Shown here one piece after another: positions 7,472 through 15,972 of a DNA stretch of 41,435 bases. Under the pieces are notes generated by a model. It saw only the letters and a list, made by a program, of their open reading frames with translations. It was not told the DNA's origin and did no database searches. The stretch comes from an uncultured Ruminiclostridium sp. (GTDB lineage: Bacteria > Bacillota > Clostridia > Oscillospirales > Ruminococcaceae): contig CALXBK010000003.1 of NCBI GenBank assembly GCA_944386545.1, forward strand, positions 1-41,435. Reading direction: 5' to 3'. Every line of letters starts with the position of its first letter. Position 1 is the stretch's first letter. Position numbers and translations under genes: made by a program.

Positions 7472-8425
7472 ATGCAAAGCGGCGGCTTTTCTTTTCCGTA
7501 TTCGCTTGACAACAAGCGGTATCATACTCTGAATTACCACAACATGACCGTCTACGGCAAAAAGATGTACAAGGCGGTTATCGACGCGGGCTTTTCCTGT
7601 CCGAACAAGGACGGCACAAAAGGCACAGGCGGCTGTATCTTCTGCCTTGGCGGAAGCGGGTATTTCACAAACGGCGGTCTGTCTGTAACAGAGCAGCTTC
7701 TCCTTGAAAAGCAGAGGATAAGCCGTTCATGCAGAGACTGCCTTATTACCGCTTATTTTCAGGCGGGAACAAACACCCATGCGCCTGTTGAAGTGCTTCA
7801 AAAAGCATATTACGAGGCACTTTGCGCAGGTGCGGACGGGATATGCATAGGCACGAGGGCGGACTGCCTGCCAAAGGACGTGTTACAGCTTTTATGCGAG
7901 CTTAACGAAAAGACTAATCTCACAGTAGAGCTGGGACTTCAGAGCGTACACGATAAAACCGCCGCCGCAATAAATCGGTGCTATACGCATGAGGAGTTTT
8001 TGCGGGGCTACAACGCTCTTCAGTCGCTCGGCATACGCACCTGTCTGCATATCATAGACGGACTGCCGGGTGAAGATTTTTCGGATATGCTTGAAACGGC
8101 AAGGCAGGTAGGACAGCTTCATGCGCAGGCGGTAAAGCTCCATTTGCTTCATGTAAACAAAGGCACAAGGCTTTATGAGCTTTACCTTGACGGCAAATAC
8201 GCTCCTCTCCAAAAGGAGCAGTATATAGAAATCATTGTAAAACAGCTTGAATATCTGCCGCAGGATATTGTGATAGAGCGCATTACGGGCGACGGGGATA
8301 AGAAAATGCTTGCCGCTCCGCTGTGGAGCATGGATAAAATCTCCGTACTCGGCGGCATTGACAAGCTCCAGGCGCAGATTAATTCCTACCAGGGAAAAGC
8401 GCTTGAAAAAACCGCCGCACCGTGA
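7472..8425 (+). CDS. TIGR01212-family radical SAM protein (YhcC-like)
   Basis: The 317-residue protein has the family's characteristic cluster site, CPNKDGTKGTGGCIFC (about residues 43-58), in which a long spacer separates the first cysteine from the CxxC pair. Downstream it has ICIGTRADCLP, TVELGLQS and HIIDGLPGE, all usual in this elongator-like radical SAM branch. It binds a [4Fe-4S] cluster and S-adenosylmethionine; the physiological reaction of YhcC proteins is not established. It leads a likely transcript with the acetyltransferase (33-base gap) and the decarboxylase. The ribosome site (AAGGTG) is modest. Confidence 0.88.
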   Translation: MQSGGFSFPYSLDNKRYHTLNYHNMTVYGKKMYKAVIDAGFSCPNKDGTKGTGGCIFCLGGSGYFTNGGLSVTEQLLLEKQRISRSCRDCLITAYFQAGTNTHAPVEVLQKAYYEALCAGADGICIGTRADCLPKDVLQLLCELNEKTNLTVELGLQSVHDKTAAAINRCYTHEEFLRGYNALQSLGIRTCLHIIDGLPGEDFSDMLETARQVGQLHAQAVKLHLLHVNKGTRLYELYLDGKYAPLQKEQYIEIIVKQLEYLPQDIVIERITGDGDKKMLAAPLWSMDKISVLGGIDKLQAQINSYQGKALEKTAAP

Positions 8426-8457
8426 TAAAATGAATTAACGTCAAAAAGGAGCAGACT

Positions 8458-9078
8458 ATGGAAAACATGAAAGAGCGTATGCTCGCAAATCTTCCCTACA
8501 AGGCATGGCTTGACGGGCTCTCCGAGGAGAGAGCGGAGTGCAAGCGCAGGCTGTACGAATTTAACAACTGCCACCCCGACGAAGCCGAAAAATCGGACAG
8601 GATAATTCGTTCACTGATAAAAGCAGGCGATGAGCTTCACATCGAACAGCCCTTTAAATGCGACTACGGCTATAATATAGAAGTCGGCAATAATTTTTTT
8701 GCGAATTACGGCTTTACAGTGCTTGATGTAGGCAAGGTCAGAATAGGAAACGATTGTATGTGCGGTCCCGATGTGTCGATATATACCGCAGGACACCCCG
8801 TGCATTATGAAGCGAGAAATTCCGGCTACGAATACGGCATTGACGTGACAATAGGCGACAATGTATGGATAGGCGGTCACACGGTGATACTCCCCGGCGT
8901 AAAAATCGGAAACGGTGTTGTTATCGGTGCGGGAAGCGTTGTCACAAAGAGTATTCCCGACTGCTGTATTGCGGCGGGCAACCCTGCAAGGGTGATACGG
9001 AAAATAACCGACGAGGACAAGCATTACTATTACAAGGACAGAAAATTTGACGTTGACGATTATCTGCCTAAGGAGTAA
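8458..9078 (+). CDS. Maltose/galactoside-type O-acetyltransferase
   Basis: The 206-residue protein has the N-terminal maltose acetyltransferase helix domain ([20 protein letters not shown]). A left-handed beta-helix of hexapeptide repeats follows ([20 protein letters not shown], then [19 protein letters not shown], then [14 protein letters not shown]). The catalytic histidine is in [12 protein letters not shown] at about residue 111. It transfers acetyl from acetyl-CoA to a sugar hydroxyl, in a trimeric cytoplasmic enzyme; the natural acceptor is unclear. A good AAAGGAG site precedes the ATG. Four bases separate it from the decarboxylase gene, so they are co-translated. Confidence 0.9.
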   Translation: MENMKERMLANLPYKAWLDGLSEERAECKRRLYEFNNCHPDEAEKSDRIIRSLIKAGDELHIEQPFKCDYGYNIEVGNNFFANYGFTVLDVGKVRIGNDCMCGPDVSIYTAGHPVHYEARNSGYEYGIDVTIGDNVWIGGHTVILPGVKIGNGVVIGAGSVVTKSIPDCCIAAGNPARVIRKITDEDKHYYYKDRKFDVDDYLPKE

Positions 9079-9082
9079 ATAA

Positions 9083-10252
9083 ATGAACAAACCGACCTTT
9101 GATATAACCGCCGTAAGCACTCCATGCTATGTCACGGAGGAGCTGTATTTAAAGCACAACTGTGAAATTCTCGACTATGTGCAAAGGCAGACGGGCTGTA
9201 AAATTCTGCTCGCACAAAAGGCGTTTTCAATGTATGAGGCATACCCGCTGATAAGCCGCTATCTTTGCGGCACTACTGCAAGCGGGCTGTACGAGGCAAG
9301 GCTTGGGTACGAGCGCTTCGGCAAGGAAACTCATGTATTCTCTCCTGCTTACAAAAGCGAGGAGATTGAGGAGCTGTCAGAATATGCACAGCACTTTGTA
9401 TTCAACTCGATAAGACAGTTCAATCTGCACCGTGAAAGACTGTCGGGCAAAACCTGCCTTATAAGGGTAAACCCACGCTTTTCTACCCAGGAGGGGCATG
9501 AGATATACGATCCGTGCGCGCCTATGTCGCGGCTCGGGCAGACGCTTTCATCGTTTGAAAATGATGTGCGGAAATACGGGCTTTCAGGGATTGACGGACT
9601 GCATTTTCACACGCTTTGCGAGCAGAACAGCGACGACCTTGAAAGAACGGCGGAGGAGGTTGAAAGGCAATTCGGAAAATATCTTAAAGATATGAAAGTT
9701 ATCAACTTCGGCGGCGGTCATCATATCACCCGTGAGGATTATGACATTGACAGGCTGACAAGGGTTATACTGCACTTCAAAAATAAATACGGACTTACCG
9801 TGTATTTAGAGCCGGGCGAGGCTGTTGCGCTCAATGCGGGCTTTCTTGTTTCGACGGTGCTTGACGTCATTTCGGGAAAGGCTGACGGCGAGCGTGACAT
9901 TGCCATTCTTGACGCTTCTGCGGCGTGTCACATGCCCGATGTGCTTGAAATGCCCTACCGCCCCGTGATACTGTCGGGTGACGGCAAAAAGGCGGGAGAA
10001 ATCGGCGAAAAGCCTTACGGATACAGGCTGGGCGGCAATACCTGCCTTGCGGGAGATATTATCGGGGACTATTCCTTTGACAAGCCTTTAAAAACGGGCG
10101 ACAGGCTTATATTCTGCGATATGTCCATTTATTCAATGGTAAAGAACAACACCTTTAACGGTATTCCCCTGCCCTCTGTTTACCTTAACACACCCGACGG
10201 GCTTAGGCTTACAAAGCAGTTCGGCTATGAGGACTTCAAGCGCAGGCTGTGA
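9083..10252 (+). CDS. nspC: Carboxynorspermidine/carboxyspermidine decarboxylase
   Basis: The 389-residue protein is a fold-type III PLP decarboxylase of the alanine-racemase/ornithine decarboxylase superfamily. It has the PLP lysine in LAQKAF (Lys46), the pocket strand GLHFHTLCEQ, the phosphate-binding NFGGGHH and the late catalytic cysteine in GGNTCLAGD. This family makes norspermidine or spermidine from the carboxylated precursor, the last step of the alternative polyamine route that starts from aspartate semialdehyde. Its usual partner, carboxy(nor)spermidine dehydrogenase, is not in this window. The ribosome site GGAG lies within the end of the acetyltransferase gene. Confidence 0.9.
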   Translation: MNKPTFDITAVSTPCYVTEELYLKHNCEILDYVQRQTGCKILLAQKAFSMYEAYPLISRYLCGTTASGLYEARLGYERFGKETHVFSPAYKSEEIEELSEYAQHFVFNSIRQFNLHRERLSGKTCLIRVNPRFSTQEGHEIYDPCAPMSRLGQTLSSFENDVRKYGLSGIDGLHFHTLCEQNSDDLERTAEEVERQFGKYLKDMKVINFGGGHHITREDYDIDRLTRVILHFKNKYGLTVYLEPGEAVALNAGFLVSTVLDVISGKADGERDIAILDASAACHMPDVLEMPYRPVILSGDGKKAGEIGEKPYGYRLGGNTCLAGDIIGDYSFDKPLKTGDRLIFCDMSIYSMVKNNTFNGIPLPSVYLNTPDGLRLTKQFGYEDFKRRL

Positions 10253-10301
10253 CATTACCGCATAAATATACCGCTATCCTGATTAAAAATAGTTTTAACG
10301 C

Positions 10302-10330
10302 TTGATTTAATTTTGAATATCTGTTATACT
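10302..10330 (+). promoter_or_regulatory. Sigma-A promoter for nfnAB
   Basis: TTGATT (10302-10307), a 17-base spacer, TATACT (10325-10330), with a leader of about 50 bases to the ATG at 10386. Confidence 0.65.
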
Positions 10331-10385
10331 ATAATGCGGCGGCGAAAAAGCCGGAGAAACACAAGTATAAGAAAGGGGCATTCTG

Positions 10386-11219
10386 ATGTATAAAATTCTT
10401 AAAAGACAGCAGCTCAACGAAAACGTTGTACTGATGGAGATTGACGCTCCCTTTATTGCAAAAAAGGCATTAGCGGGACAGTTTATCATTCTGCGTGTAG
10501 ACGAAAAGGGCGAGAGAATTCCTCTCACAATAGCAGACTACGACAGAGAAAAGGGTACAATAACAATTATATTCCAGATAGTAGGCGCAACCACAAAGCT
10601 CTTATCACAGCTTAACGAGGGCGACGCCTTGCTTGACTTTGTAGGTCCTCTGGGCAAGGCAACCGATTTTGAGGGCGCAAAGAAGGTCTGCGTTATCGGC
10701 GGCGGTGTGGGAAGCGCAATCGCCTACCCTTCCGCAAAGCAGCTTTTCAAAAGCGGCGCAGAGGTTGACGTTATCGCGGGCTTCCGCAGTAAGGATATAG
10801 TTATTCTTGAAGAAGAATTCAAGGCAGTCAGCAACAACTTCTACATAACAACCGACGACGGCTCGTACGGCGAAAAGGGCTTTGTTACAAACAAGCTCCA
10901 GAGCCTTATTGACGCGGGCAACAAGTACGACCTTGTTGTGGCAATCGGTCCTGTTCCCATGATGAAGTTCGTGTGCGAGGTTACAAGACCTTACGGTATA
11001 AAGACGCTCGTTTCGCTCAACCCCATAATGATTGACGGTACGGGAATGTGCGGCGGCTGTCGCGTAAATGTCGGCGGCGAGATTAAGTTTGCCTGCGTTG
11101 ACGGACCTGATTTTGACGGTCATAAGGTAAACTTTGACGAGCTTATGAAGCGCAATTCCACCTACAAGAACAAGGAACAGCACAGCCGTGAGAATTGCAG
11201 ATTATACAAGGGTGTATAA
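10386..11219 (+). CDS. nfnA: NfnA: ferredoxin-NADP+ reductase-like FAD/[2Fe-2S] subunit
   Basis: The 277-residue protein has an FAD domain (ending IPLTIADYD, about 42-50) and an NAD-binding domain (CVIGGGVGSAIAYP). A C-terminal [2Fe-2S] loop reads DGTGMCGGCRVNVGGEIKFAC. This is the layout of the small subunit of NADH-dependent ferredoxin:NADP+ oxidoreductase and of the sulfide dehydrogenase beta subunit. With the next gene it would form an electron-bifurcating NfnAB complex that makes NADPH from NADH and reduced ferredoxin. The start has an AAAGGGG site. The next gene begins 17 bases after this stop. Confidence 0.88.
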   Translation: MYKILKRQQLNENVVLMEIDAPFIAKKALAGQFIILRVDEKGERIPLTIADYDREKGTITIIFQIVGATTKLLSQLNEGDALLDFVGPLGKATDFEGAKKVCVIGGGVGSAIAYPSAKQLFKSGAEVDVIAGFRSKDIVILEEEFKAVSNNFYITTDDGSYGEKGFVTNKLQSLIDAGNKYDLVVAIGPVPMMKFVCEVTRPYGIKTLVSLNPIMIDGTGMCGGCRVNVGGEIKFACVDGPDFDGHKVNFDELMKRNSTYKNKEQHSRENCRLYKGV

Positions 11220-11236
11220 GGAAAGGAACAAAAACT

Positions 11237-12625
11237 ATGCCTAATATGTCTATGACTAAGGTTCCCATGCCTCAGCAGGAGCCCGATGTAAGAAATAAAA
11301 ACTTTCTTGAGGTAGCTACGGGCTATACCGAGGAGATGGCAATGGAGGAGGCTTCACGCTGTCTTAACTGCAAGAACAAGCCATGTGTAAACGGCTGTCC
11401 CGTAAACGTAAGAATACCCGAATTTATCGCAAAGGTTGCGGAGGGCAAGTTCGAGGAGGCTTACGAGATTATCACCACAACCAACGGACTTCCCGCAGTA
11501 TGCGGCAGAGTTTGCCCGCAGGAAAACCAGTGCGAGGGCAAGTGCGTAAGAGGAATTAAGGGCGAGAGCGTTGCAATCGGCAGGCTTGAGCGTTTCTGCG
11601 CCGACTACCACATGGCGCACAGCAATGCAAAGATTGAAAAGCCTCAGAGCAACGGCAAAAAGGTTGCGGTTGTAGGCGCAGGCCCTTCGGGACTTACCTG
11701 TGCGGGTGACCTTGCAAAAAAGGGTTATGAAGTAACAGTATTTGAAGCGTTCCACACTGCGGGCGGCGTTTTAGTTTACGGTATCCCCGAATTTAGACTT
11801 CCCAAGGCAATTGTTAAAAAGGAAATTGAAAATCTTGAGGCTATGGGCGTTGAGATAAAGACCAACATGGTAATAGGCAAGGTGCTGTCCGTTGACGAGC
11901 TGTTTGAAGCGGGCTACAAGGCTGTATTCATCGGCTCGGGCGCAGGACTTCCCTCCTTTATGGGAATTGAGGGCGAGGACCTCATCGGCGTTTACTCCGC
12001 AAACGAGTACCTCACCAGAACAAACCTCATGAAAGCGTACCTTGACGAATACGACACCCCGATTATAAAGAGCGAGGCTGTTGCGGTAGTAGGCGGCGGC
12101 AACGTTGCAATGGATGCGGCAAGATGTGCAAAGAGGCTCGGAGCAAAGGATGTATACATCGTTTACCGCCGGGGCATGGAAGAAATGCCCGCACGTAAGG
12201 AGGAGGTACATCACGCAATGGAGGAGGGCATTATCTTCAAGAACCTCACCAACCCCGTGAAAATCCTCCCCGACGAAAACGGCAGAGTAAAGGCTGTCGA
12301 ATGTGTTGAGATGGAGCTTGGCGAGCCTGATGAAAGCGGCCGCCGCAGACCTGTTGTAAAGCAGGGCAGTAACTTTGAGCTTGCCGTTGACACGGTAATA
12401 ATGTCAATCGGCACATCTCCCAACCCCCTGATAAGAAGCACAACTCCCGGTCTTGACACCAACAGGAGAGGCTGTCTTGTAGTTGACGAGGCTACAATGA
12501 AAACAACAAGAGACGGCGTTTATGCAGGCGGCGACGCAGTTACGGGCGCTGCTACCGTTATCCTTGCAATGGGCGCAGGAAAACAGGCGGCAAAGAGCAT
12601 AGACGAGTTTTTAAGCGATAAGTAA
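11237..12625 (+). CDS. nfnB: NfnB / glutamate synthase small-subunit-like FAD oxidoreductase
   Basis: I start at the ATG at 11237, which follows GAAAGGA; a longer frame from 11195 would overlap nfnA. The 462-residue protein begins with a cysteine-rich domain binding two [4Fe-4S] clusters (CLNCKNKPCVNGCP, then CGRVCPQENQCEGKC). It continues with an FAD fold (VAVVGAGPSGLTCAGDLA) and an NADPH fold (VAVVGGGNVAMDAARCAKRLG). Such proteins are often labelled GltA. With nfnA next door and no large glutamate synthase subunit in view, the NfnB assignment is more likely than GltD. A terminator follows. Confidence 0.88.
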   Translation: MPNMSMTKVPMPQQEPDVRNKNFLEVATGYTEEMAMEEASRCLNCKNKPCVNGCPVNVRIPEFIAKVAEGKFEEAYEIITTTNGLPAVCGRVCPQENQCEGKCVRGIKGESVAIGRLERFCADYHMAHSNAKIEKPQSNGKKVAVVGAGPSGLTCAGDLAKKGYEVTVFEAFHTAGGVLVYGIPEFRLPKAIVKKEIENLEAMGVEIKTNMVIGKVLSVDELFEAGYKAVFIGSGAGLPSFMGIEGEDLIGVYSANEYLTRTNLMKAYLDEYDTPIIKSEAVAVVGGGNVAMDAARCAKRLGAKDVYIVYRRGMEEMPARKEEVHHAMEEGIIFKNLTNPVKILPDENGRVKAVECVEMELGEPDESGRRRPVVKQGSNFELAVDTVIMSIGTSPNPLIRSTTPGLDTNRRGCLVVDEATMKTTRDGVYAGGDAVTGAATVILAMGAGKQAAKSIDEFLSDK

Positions 12626-12636
12626 TCAAATAAATA

Positions 12637-12669
12637 TAGCTCCCCTGAAAAAGCAGGGGAGCTATTTTA
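12637..12669. terminator. Bidirectional terminator after nfnB
   Basis: TAGCTCCCCTG (12637-12647) pairs with CAGGGGAGCTA (12654-12664) around a six-base A-rich loop, then TTTTA. It lies between nfnB and the convergent 831-residue gene. Confidence 0.85.
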
Positions 12670-12731
12670 ATGATATAGACAAAACATAATACTTAAAATG
12701 TGTCGGAGAAATCAGGCGCAAAAATATCTGT

Positions 12732-15227
12732 TTACAAATCTATGACAATATCCGAAATTATTTTGATTTTGTCAATATCCGCGGTAATTATTCTGTTATC
12801 CCACATTGTGTAGATGCAGGGCTTTTCTCCTGCAATAACACAGCTTATACTGCGGTATTCCTTGTCATAAAGGCAGATGCTTCCCTTTTCGGTAAGCTTT
12901 GCCCCGTCAAACGAATAGAAGCGGTATTCGCTCACCTGACATATTCCGTCAAAATAGGTCATAGGCAGTCCGATAAGCGCGGTCTTTCCGTCGCTGTATA
13001 CCGCAAGCTGTGACACGTTTTCGGTTGCCGCAGAGGAGAGATAAGCGTTCCAGTCTCCTGCCGACGCGGTAATTTTCGCCGCCTGTGCATGGCTCTCATT
13101 TACTATGAACAGCGATATTCCCGTGCGGTCGCCGTTCTCGTTCGCTTCAACCTTTGCATAGGCTGAATACTCCCCGAAAAGATGTACGGTATCGGGATTG
13201 GGCGCTTCGTCCGTCGCTGTCATATCCGAAAGCCGAAGGCTGTATCTCAGCGGCTGTTCATCGTCAGAATACAGGCTTAGTATACCGCCGCCCGCCTCAA
13301 CACGGGCAATTCTCTTGCCCTCGGCAATTCCGACAATCGCCGATTCGGAGTCAAAGGCTCCGCTGTAAATGCGCACCGTGTTATCCGTGCGTTCCTCGGA
13401 GAAAACTGCGCCGATTACGGCATATCCCGTTTCAGTCGCTGTAAGCAGCTTGGGATTTATCGCTCCGTCCGCCTCTTTTTTGGTATATGTCAGCTTATCG
13501 TCAAAGCTGACATGAGTTATCTCAGAAGTGTATTTATCGTTAAGACAGGTTGTAACGGCGGTGACAAGGCCGTTTTTCGATACCGCACAGCCGCTGTTTT
13601 CGCCCGTCAGAACGGAACGTTCGGTTACTTTCCCGTCAGCACCGACAGCGTACACCGTGTAATAGCACAGCTTGTTTACCGTTTTTGGAAGTACAATTCT
13701 GTCAAAGGGCACTACCGACAGCTTTTCTCCCGCCGTAAAGGAGGGAAGGAATGACGTCAGCTTGTCCGACAACGCTTCGCCCAGCGCAAAGCTGTCCTTT
13801 GTAACGGTATAAATCGTTTTACCGTCGGTATAATAATCGACAAGAACTCCTGAAAGTATAAATTCTTCGACAAATTCGCCCTTTTCTATGCCGCTTCTTT
13901 CGTAAATTCTCACGGTGACTTTACCACCGCCTGACGCTATTATCGCAAGCTTGTCCGAAACAATGCAGATACGCACATCGGCGCAGCCTGTTTCTATTGT
14001 AAAGCTGTCGCCGAGCTTTCCGTCAGAGGACTTTGCTCCGCATACTCTGCCGTTGCTTACCGTCAGCACAAGGTCGGAAAAGCTCAGGCTCTGAGGAGCT
14101 GCTTCACGGCTTGCTTCGGGCTTTACAAAGCAGTCGGGGAGCATATAGCTTATCTTTCCGTCTGCGTTTTTCGCCTCGTCAAGCAAGGAGGTAAAGTCCA
14201 CTATCCTCTGCTTTATCACCTCAGGAATTTCATATATCAGCTTGGGGATTATTTCGTAATACTGCAATGCTTTAAGCGTACCCGCGCCGCAAAACAGCAC
14301 GAATGCAAAGGCAAATGCCGCTATGATATACCCGCGGCTTCGCTTTGACACAGGCTCGTCCGGCTCATCTTCATCAGCTTGGACAAGCTCGCCGAGTACC
14401 GCCGCAATATCCTCTGCTGTGCTTCCTATGTCGTCACCATCGTCAAGCTCGCCGTCATCTTCTTCAAACTCGCTGTCGGGCTTTGCGGGTATCTCAAACT
14501 CTGCGGTACTCTCAGGGCTTTGTTTTTCGCTTTCATCGGCATCGGGCTGAGGCTCGTTTTCTTCGTCAAAATCAGAGCTTATTTCATTACTTTCGGTATA
14601 ATCTTCCTCAATTTTTACGTTTTCGGCAGCAATTTCTTCTTCAAGTGCAATATCCGAGCGGGATTTTGCTATTTCAAGCAAGCGCTGTACTGCAAGCTCC
14701 CTTTCCGAAACGGCGTCAATCGGCTCGGCTTCGGATTTAACCTCGGGCTGAGCTTGCGTTGTTTCCTCATTTTGCGCCGTTTGTGCGTCATCAACGGGAG
14801 CTTGCTCTGTTCCTGCTTTGTCTTCGGCATGAACGGCAGACAGCTCCTCCTTCATGCGGCGCAGAGTATCCTCTTCTCTTTGTCTGCGCTGATTTTCAAG
14901 CTCTATTTTCTGTGCGGCTACTGAAATTATCATACAGTAATCCTCACTTGTAAGCGAGGAGTTATCTAAAATTCTCAGCAGCTCCTCATACTTTAAGTGA
15001 GGGTTCTCCTCAATCCTGCGAAACTCCATGTTGCTTATGCGGGAATTTCCAAGCAGCTCAAGAAAGTCCGAGCCGCTTATCTTCATCTCTCGCAGGCGTT
15101 TGAGGAAAACGCCTGCGGTGATTTCTCCGCTGTCCGTAACCAGTCTTTCTATCTGCTTCGGAGTTATCTCATCGGGAATTTTCAGCGAGGAGATATATTC
15201 ATTTATCTTCTGTTCCAGTAATTCCAT
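12732..15227 (-). CDS. Single-pass membrane protein with extracytoplasmic beta-propeller domain
   Basis: An 831-residue protein. Residues about 1-130 form a helical cytoplasmic domain ending in a charged coiled coil (ENQRRQREEDTLRRMKEEL). Residues 135-295 are acidic and low in complexity. One membrane segment lies at about 300-319. The rest (about 365-831) is a repeat-rich domain resembling the Beta_propel family (Pfam PF09826), with LPKTVNKLCYYTVYAVGAD as a typical stretch. It begins 18 bases after an ECF-like sigma gene and has a GGAGGT site, so it is probably that factor's membrane partner. The long cytoplasmic domain could hold the sigma factor while the propeller senses an outside signal; that is inference from topology. 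Confidence 0.65.
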   Translation of the reverse strand: MELLEQKINEYISSLKIPDEITPKQIERLVTDSGEITAGVFLKRLREMKISGSDFLELLGNSRISNMEFRRIEENPHLKYEELLRILDNSSLTSEDYCMIISVAAQKIELENQRRQREEDTLRRMKEELSAVHAEDKAGTEQAPVDDAQTAQNEETTQAQPEVKSEAEPIDAVSERELAVQRLLEIAKSRSDIALEEEIAAENVKIEEDYTESNEISSDFDEENEPQPDADESEKQSPESTAEFEIPAKPDSEFEEDDGELDDGDDIGSTAEDIAAVLGELVQADEDEPDEPVSKRSRGYIIAAFAFAFVLFCGAGTLKALQYYEIIPKLIYEIPEVIKQRIVDFTSLLDEAKNADGKISYMLPDCFVKPEASREAAPQSLSFSDLVLTVSNGRVCGAKSSDGKLGDSFTIETGCADVRICIVSDKLAIIASGGGKVTVRIYERSGIEKGEFVEEFILSGVLVDYYTDGKTIYTVTKDSFALGEALSDKLTSFLPSFTAGEKLSVVPFDRIVLPKTVNKLCYYTVYAVGADGKVTERSVLTGENSGCAVSKNGLVTAVTTCLNDKYTSEITHVSFDDKLTYTKKEADGAINPKLLTATETGYAVIGAVFSEERTDNTVRIYSGAFDSESAIVGIAEGKRIARVEAGGGILSLYSDDEQPLRYSLRLSDMTATDEAPNPDTVHLFGEYSAYAKVEANENGDRTGISLFIVNESHAQAAKITASAGDWNAYLSSAATENVSQLAVYSDGKTALIGLPMTYFDGICQVSEYRFYSFDGAKLTEKGSICLYDKEYRSISCVIAGEKPCIYTMWDNRIITADIDKIKIISDIVIDL

Positions 15228-15245
15228 CAGGGTAATACCTCCGGG

Positions 15246-15740
15246 CTAAATCGGTTCTTTTGAGAGAAGTGCCGCCTTGAGCGATACCTCGGCATTGGTA
15301 AGGCAGACGCCTACTGTTTCCTCGGTGTAGCCGCAAAGTGAGGCGGCCTTTTCCGCCGTACAGCCGCACACCGTGCTGACGGCAAACACAAGTCTTTCTA
15401 TATCGGGCAGGGAGTTTAACGCCTGCTTTATGTAGGAGGAGCTTTCGTCTGTCTTGTCCGCAAGCCTTGAATCCTTGCATATATGCCTTAATTTTGTGCA
15501 GAGTATCTTTATTATCCACTCCACAAACGCAGGACCTGATTTAATACCCGCAGTCGGCAATGCGGCATAGCTGTCAAGCGCAGTAAGCTTTACCGCTTCT
15601 GTCGCCGCTTCTTCGCTCTTTGTTGCCATTGCGGCTATTCTGTAAAGAGGGCGGTATACCGCCGCATAAAGTCTTGCAAAGCTCGCAGGCTCGCCGTTGC
15701 CCGCTTTTTTCAAAAGTTCGGATAAATCCTCTGCGTTCAT
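15246..15740 (-). CDS. Divergent ECF-like sigma factor
   Basis: The 164-residue protein follows the region 2/region 4 plan. Residues about 15-85 (FARLYAAVYRPLYRIAAMAT, EEAATEAVKLTALDSYAAL) resemble region 2. Residues about 105-160 (ALNSLPDIERLVFAVSTVCG, then EKAASLCGYTEETVGVCLTNA) resemble region 4. Conservation is weak, notably in the -10-binding helix, so it could be an inactive or specialised relative. The ATG has an AGGTG site. It and the 831-residue gene form a two-gene unit, paralleling the sigma/membrane-protein pair at 842-2037. Confidence 0.65.
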   Translation of the reverse strand: MNAEDLSELLKKAGNGEPASFARLYAAVYRPLYRIAAMATKSEEAATEAVKLTALDSYAALPTAGIKSGPAFVEWIIKILCTKLRHICKDSRLADKTDESSSYIKQALNSLPDIERLVFAVSTVCGCTAEKAASLCGYTEETVGVCLTNAEVSLKAALLSKEPI

Positions 15741-15889
15741 ACCTTCACCTCAGTTAAGAATACATATAGACACTATTATGATAACATAAATCTGCGGATA
15801 TGAAAAGCCCTTTTTGAAAATTTTTATTATTTTGCCGTATTAATCGCTTTGAAGCGCCGTAAAAAGGCTTATATTTTACAAATTTACTA

Positions 15890-15918
15890 TTGACCGCCGC
15901 TGTGGTATATGATATTAT
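15890..15918 (+). promoter_or_regulatory. Sigma-A promoter for the CNNM/CorC-like gene
   Basis: TTGACC (15890-15895), a 17-base spacer, TATTAT (15913-15918), about 50 bases before the start codon. Confidence 0.7.
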
Positions 15919-15972
15919 AGATATATATACTCTTTTGGGAATAATTTATATTTAAACGAGGTAACAACCAAT

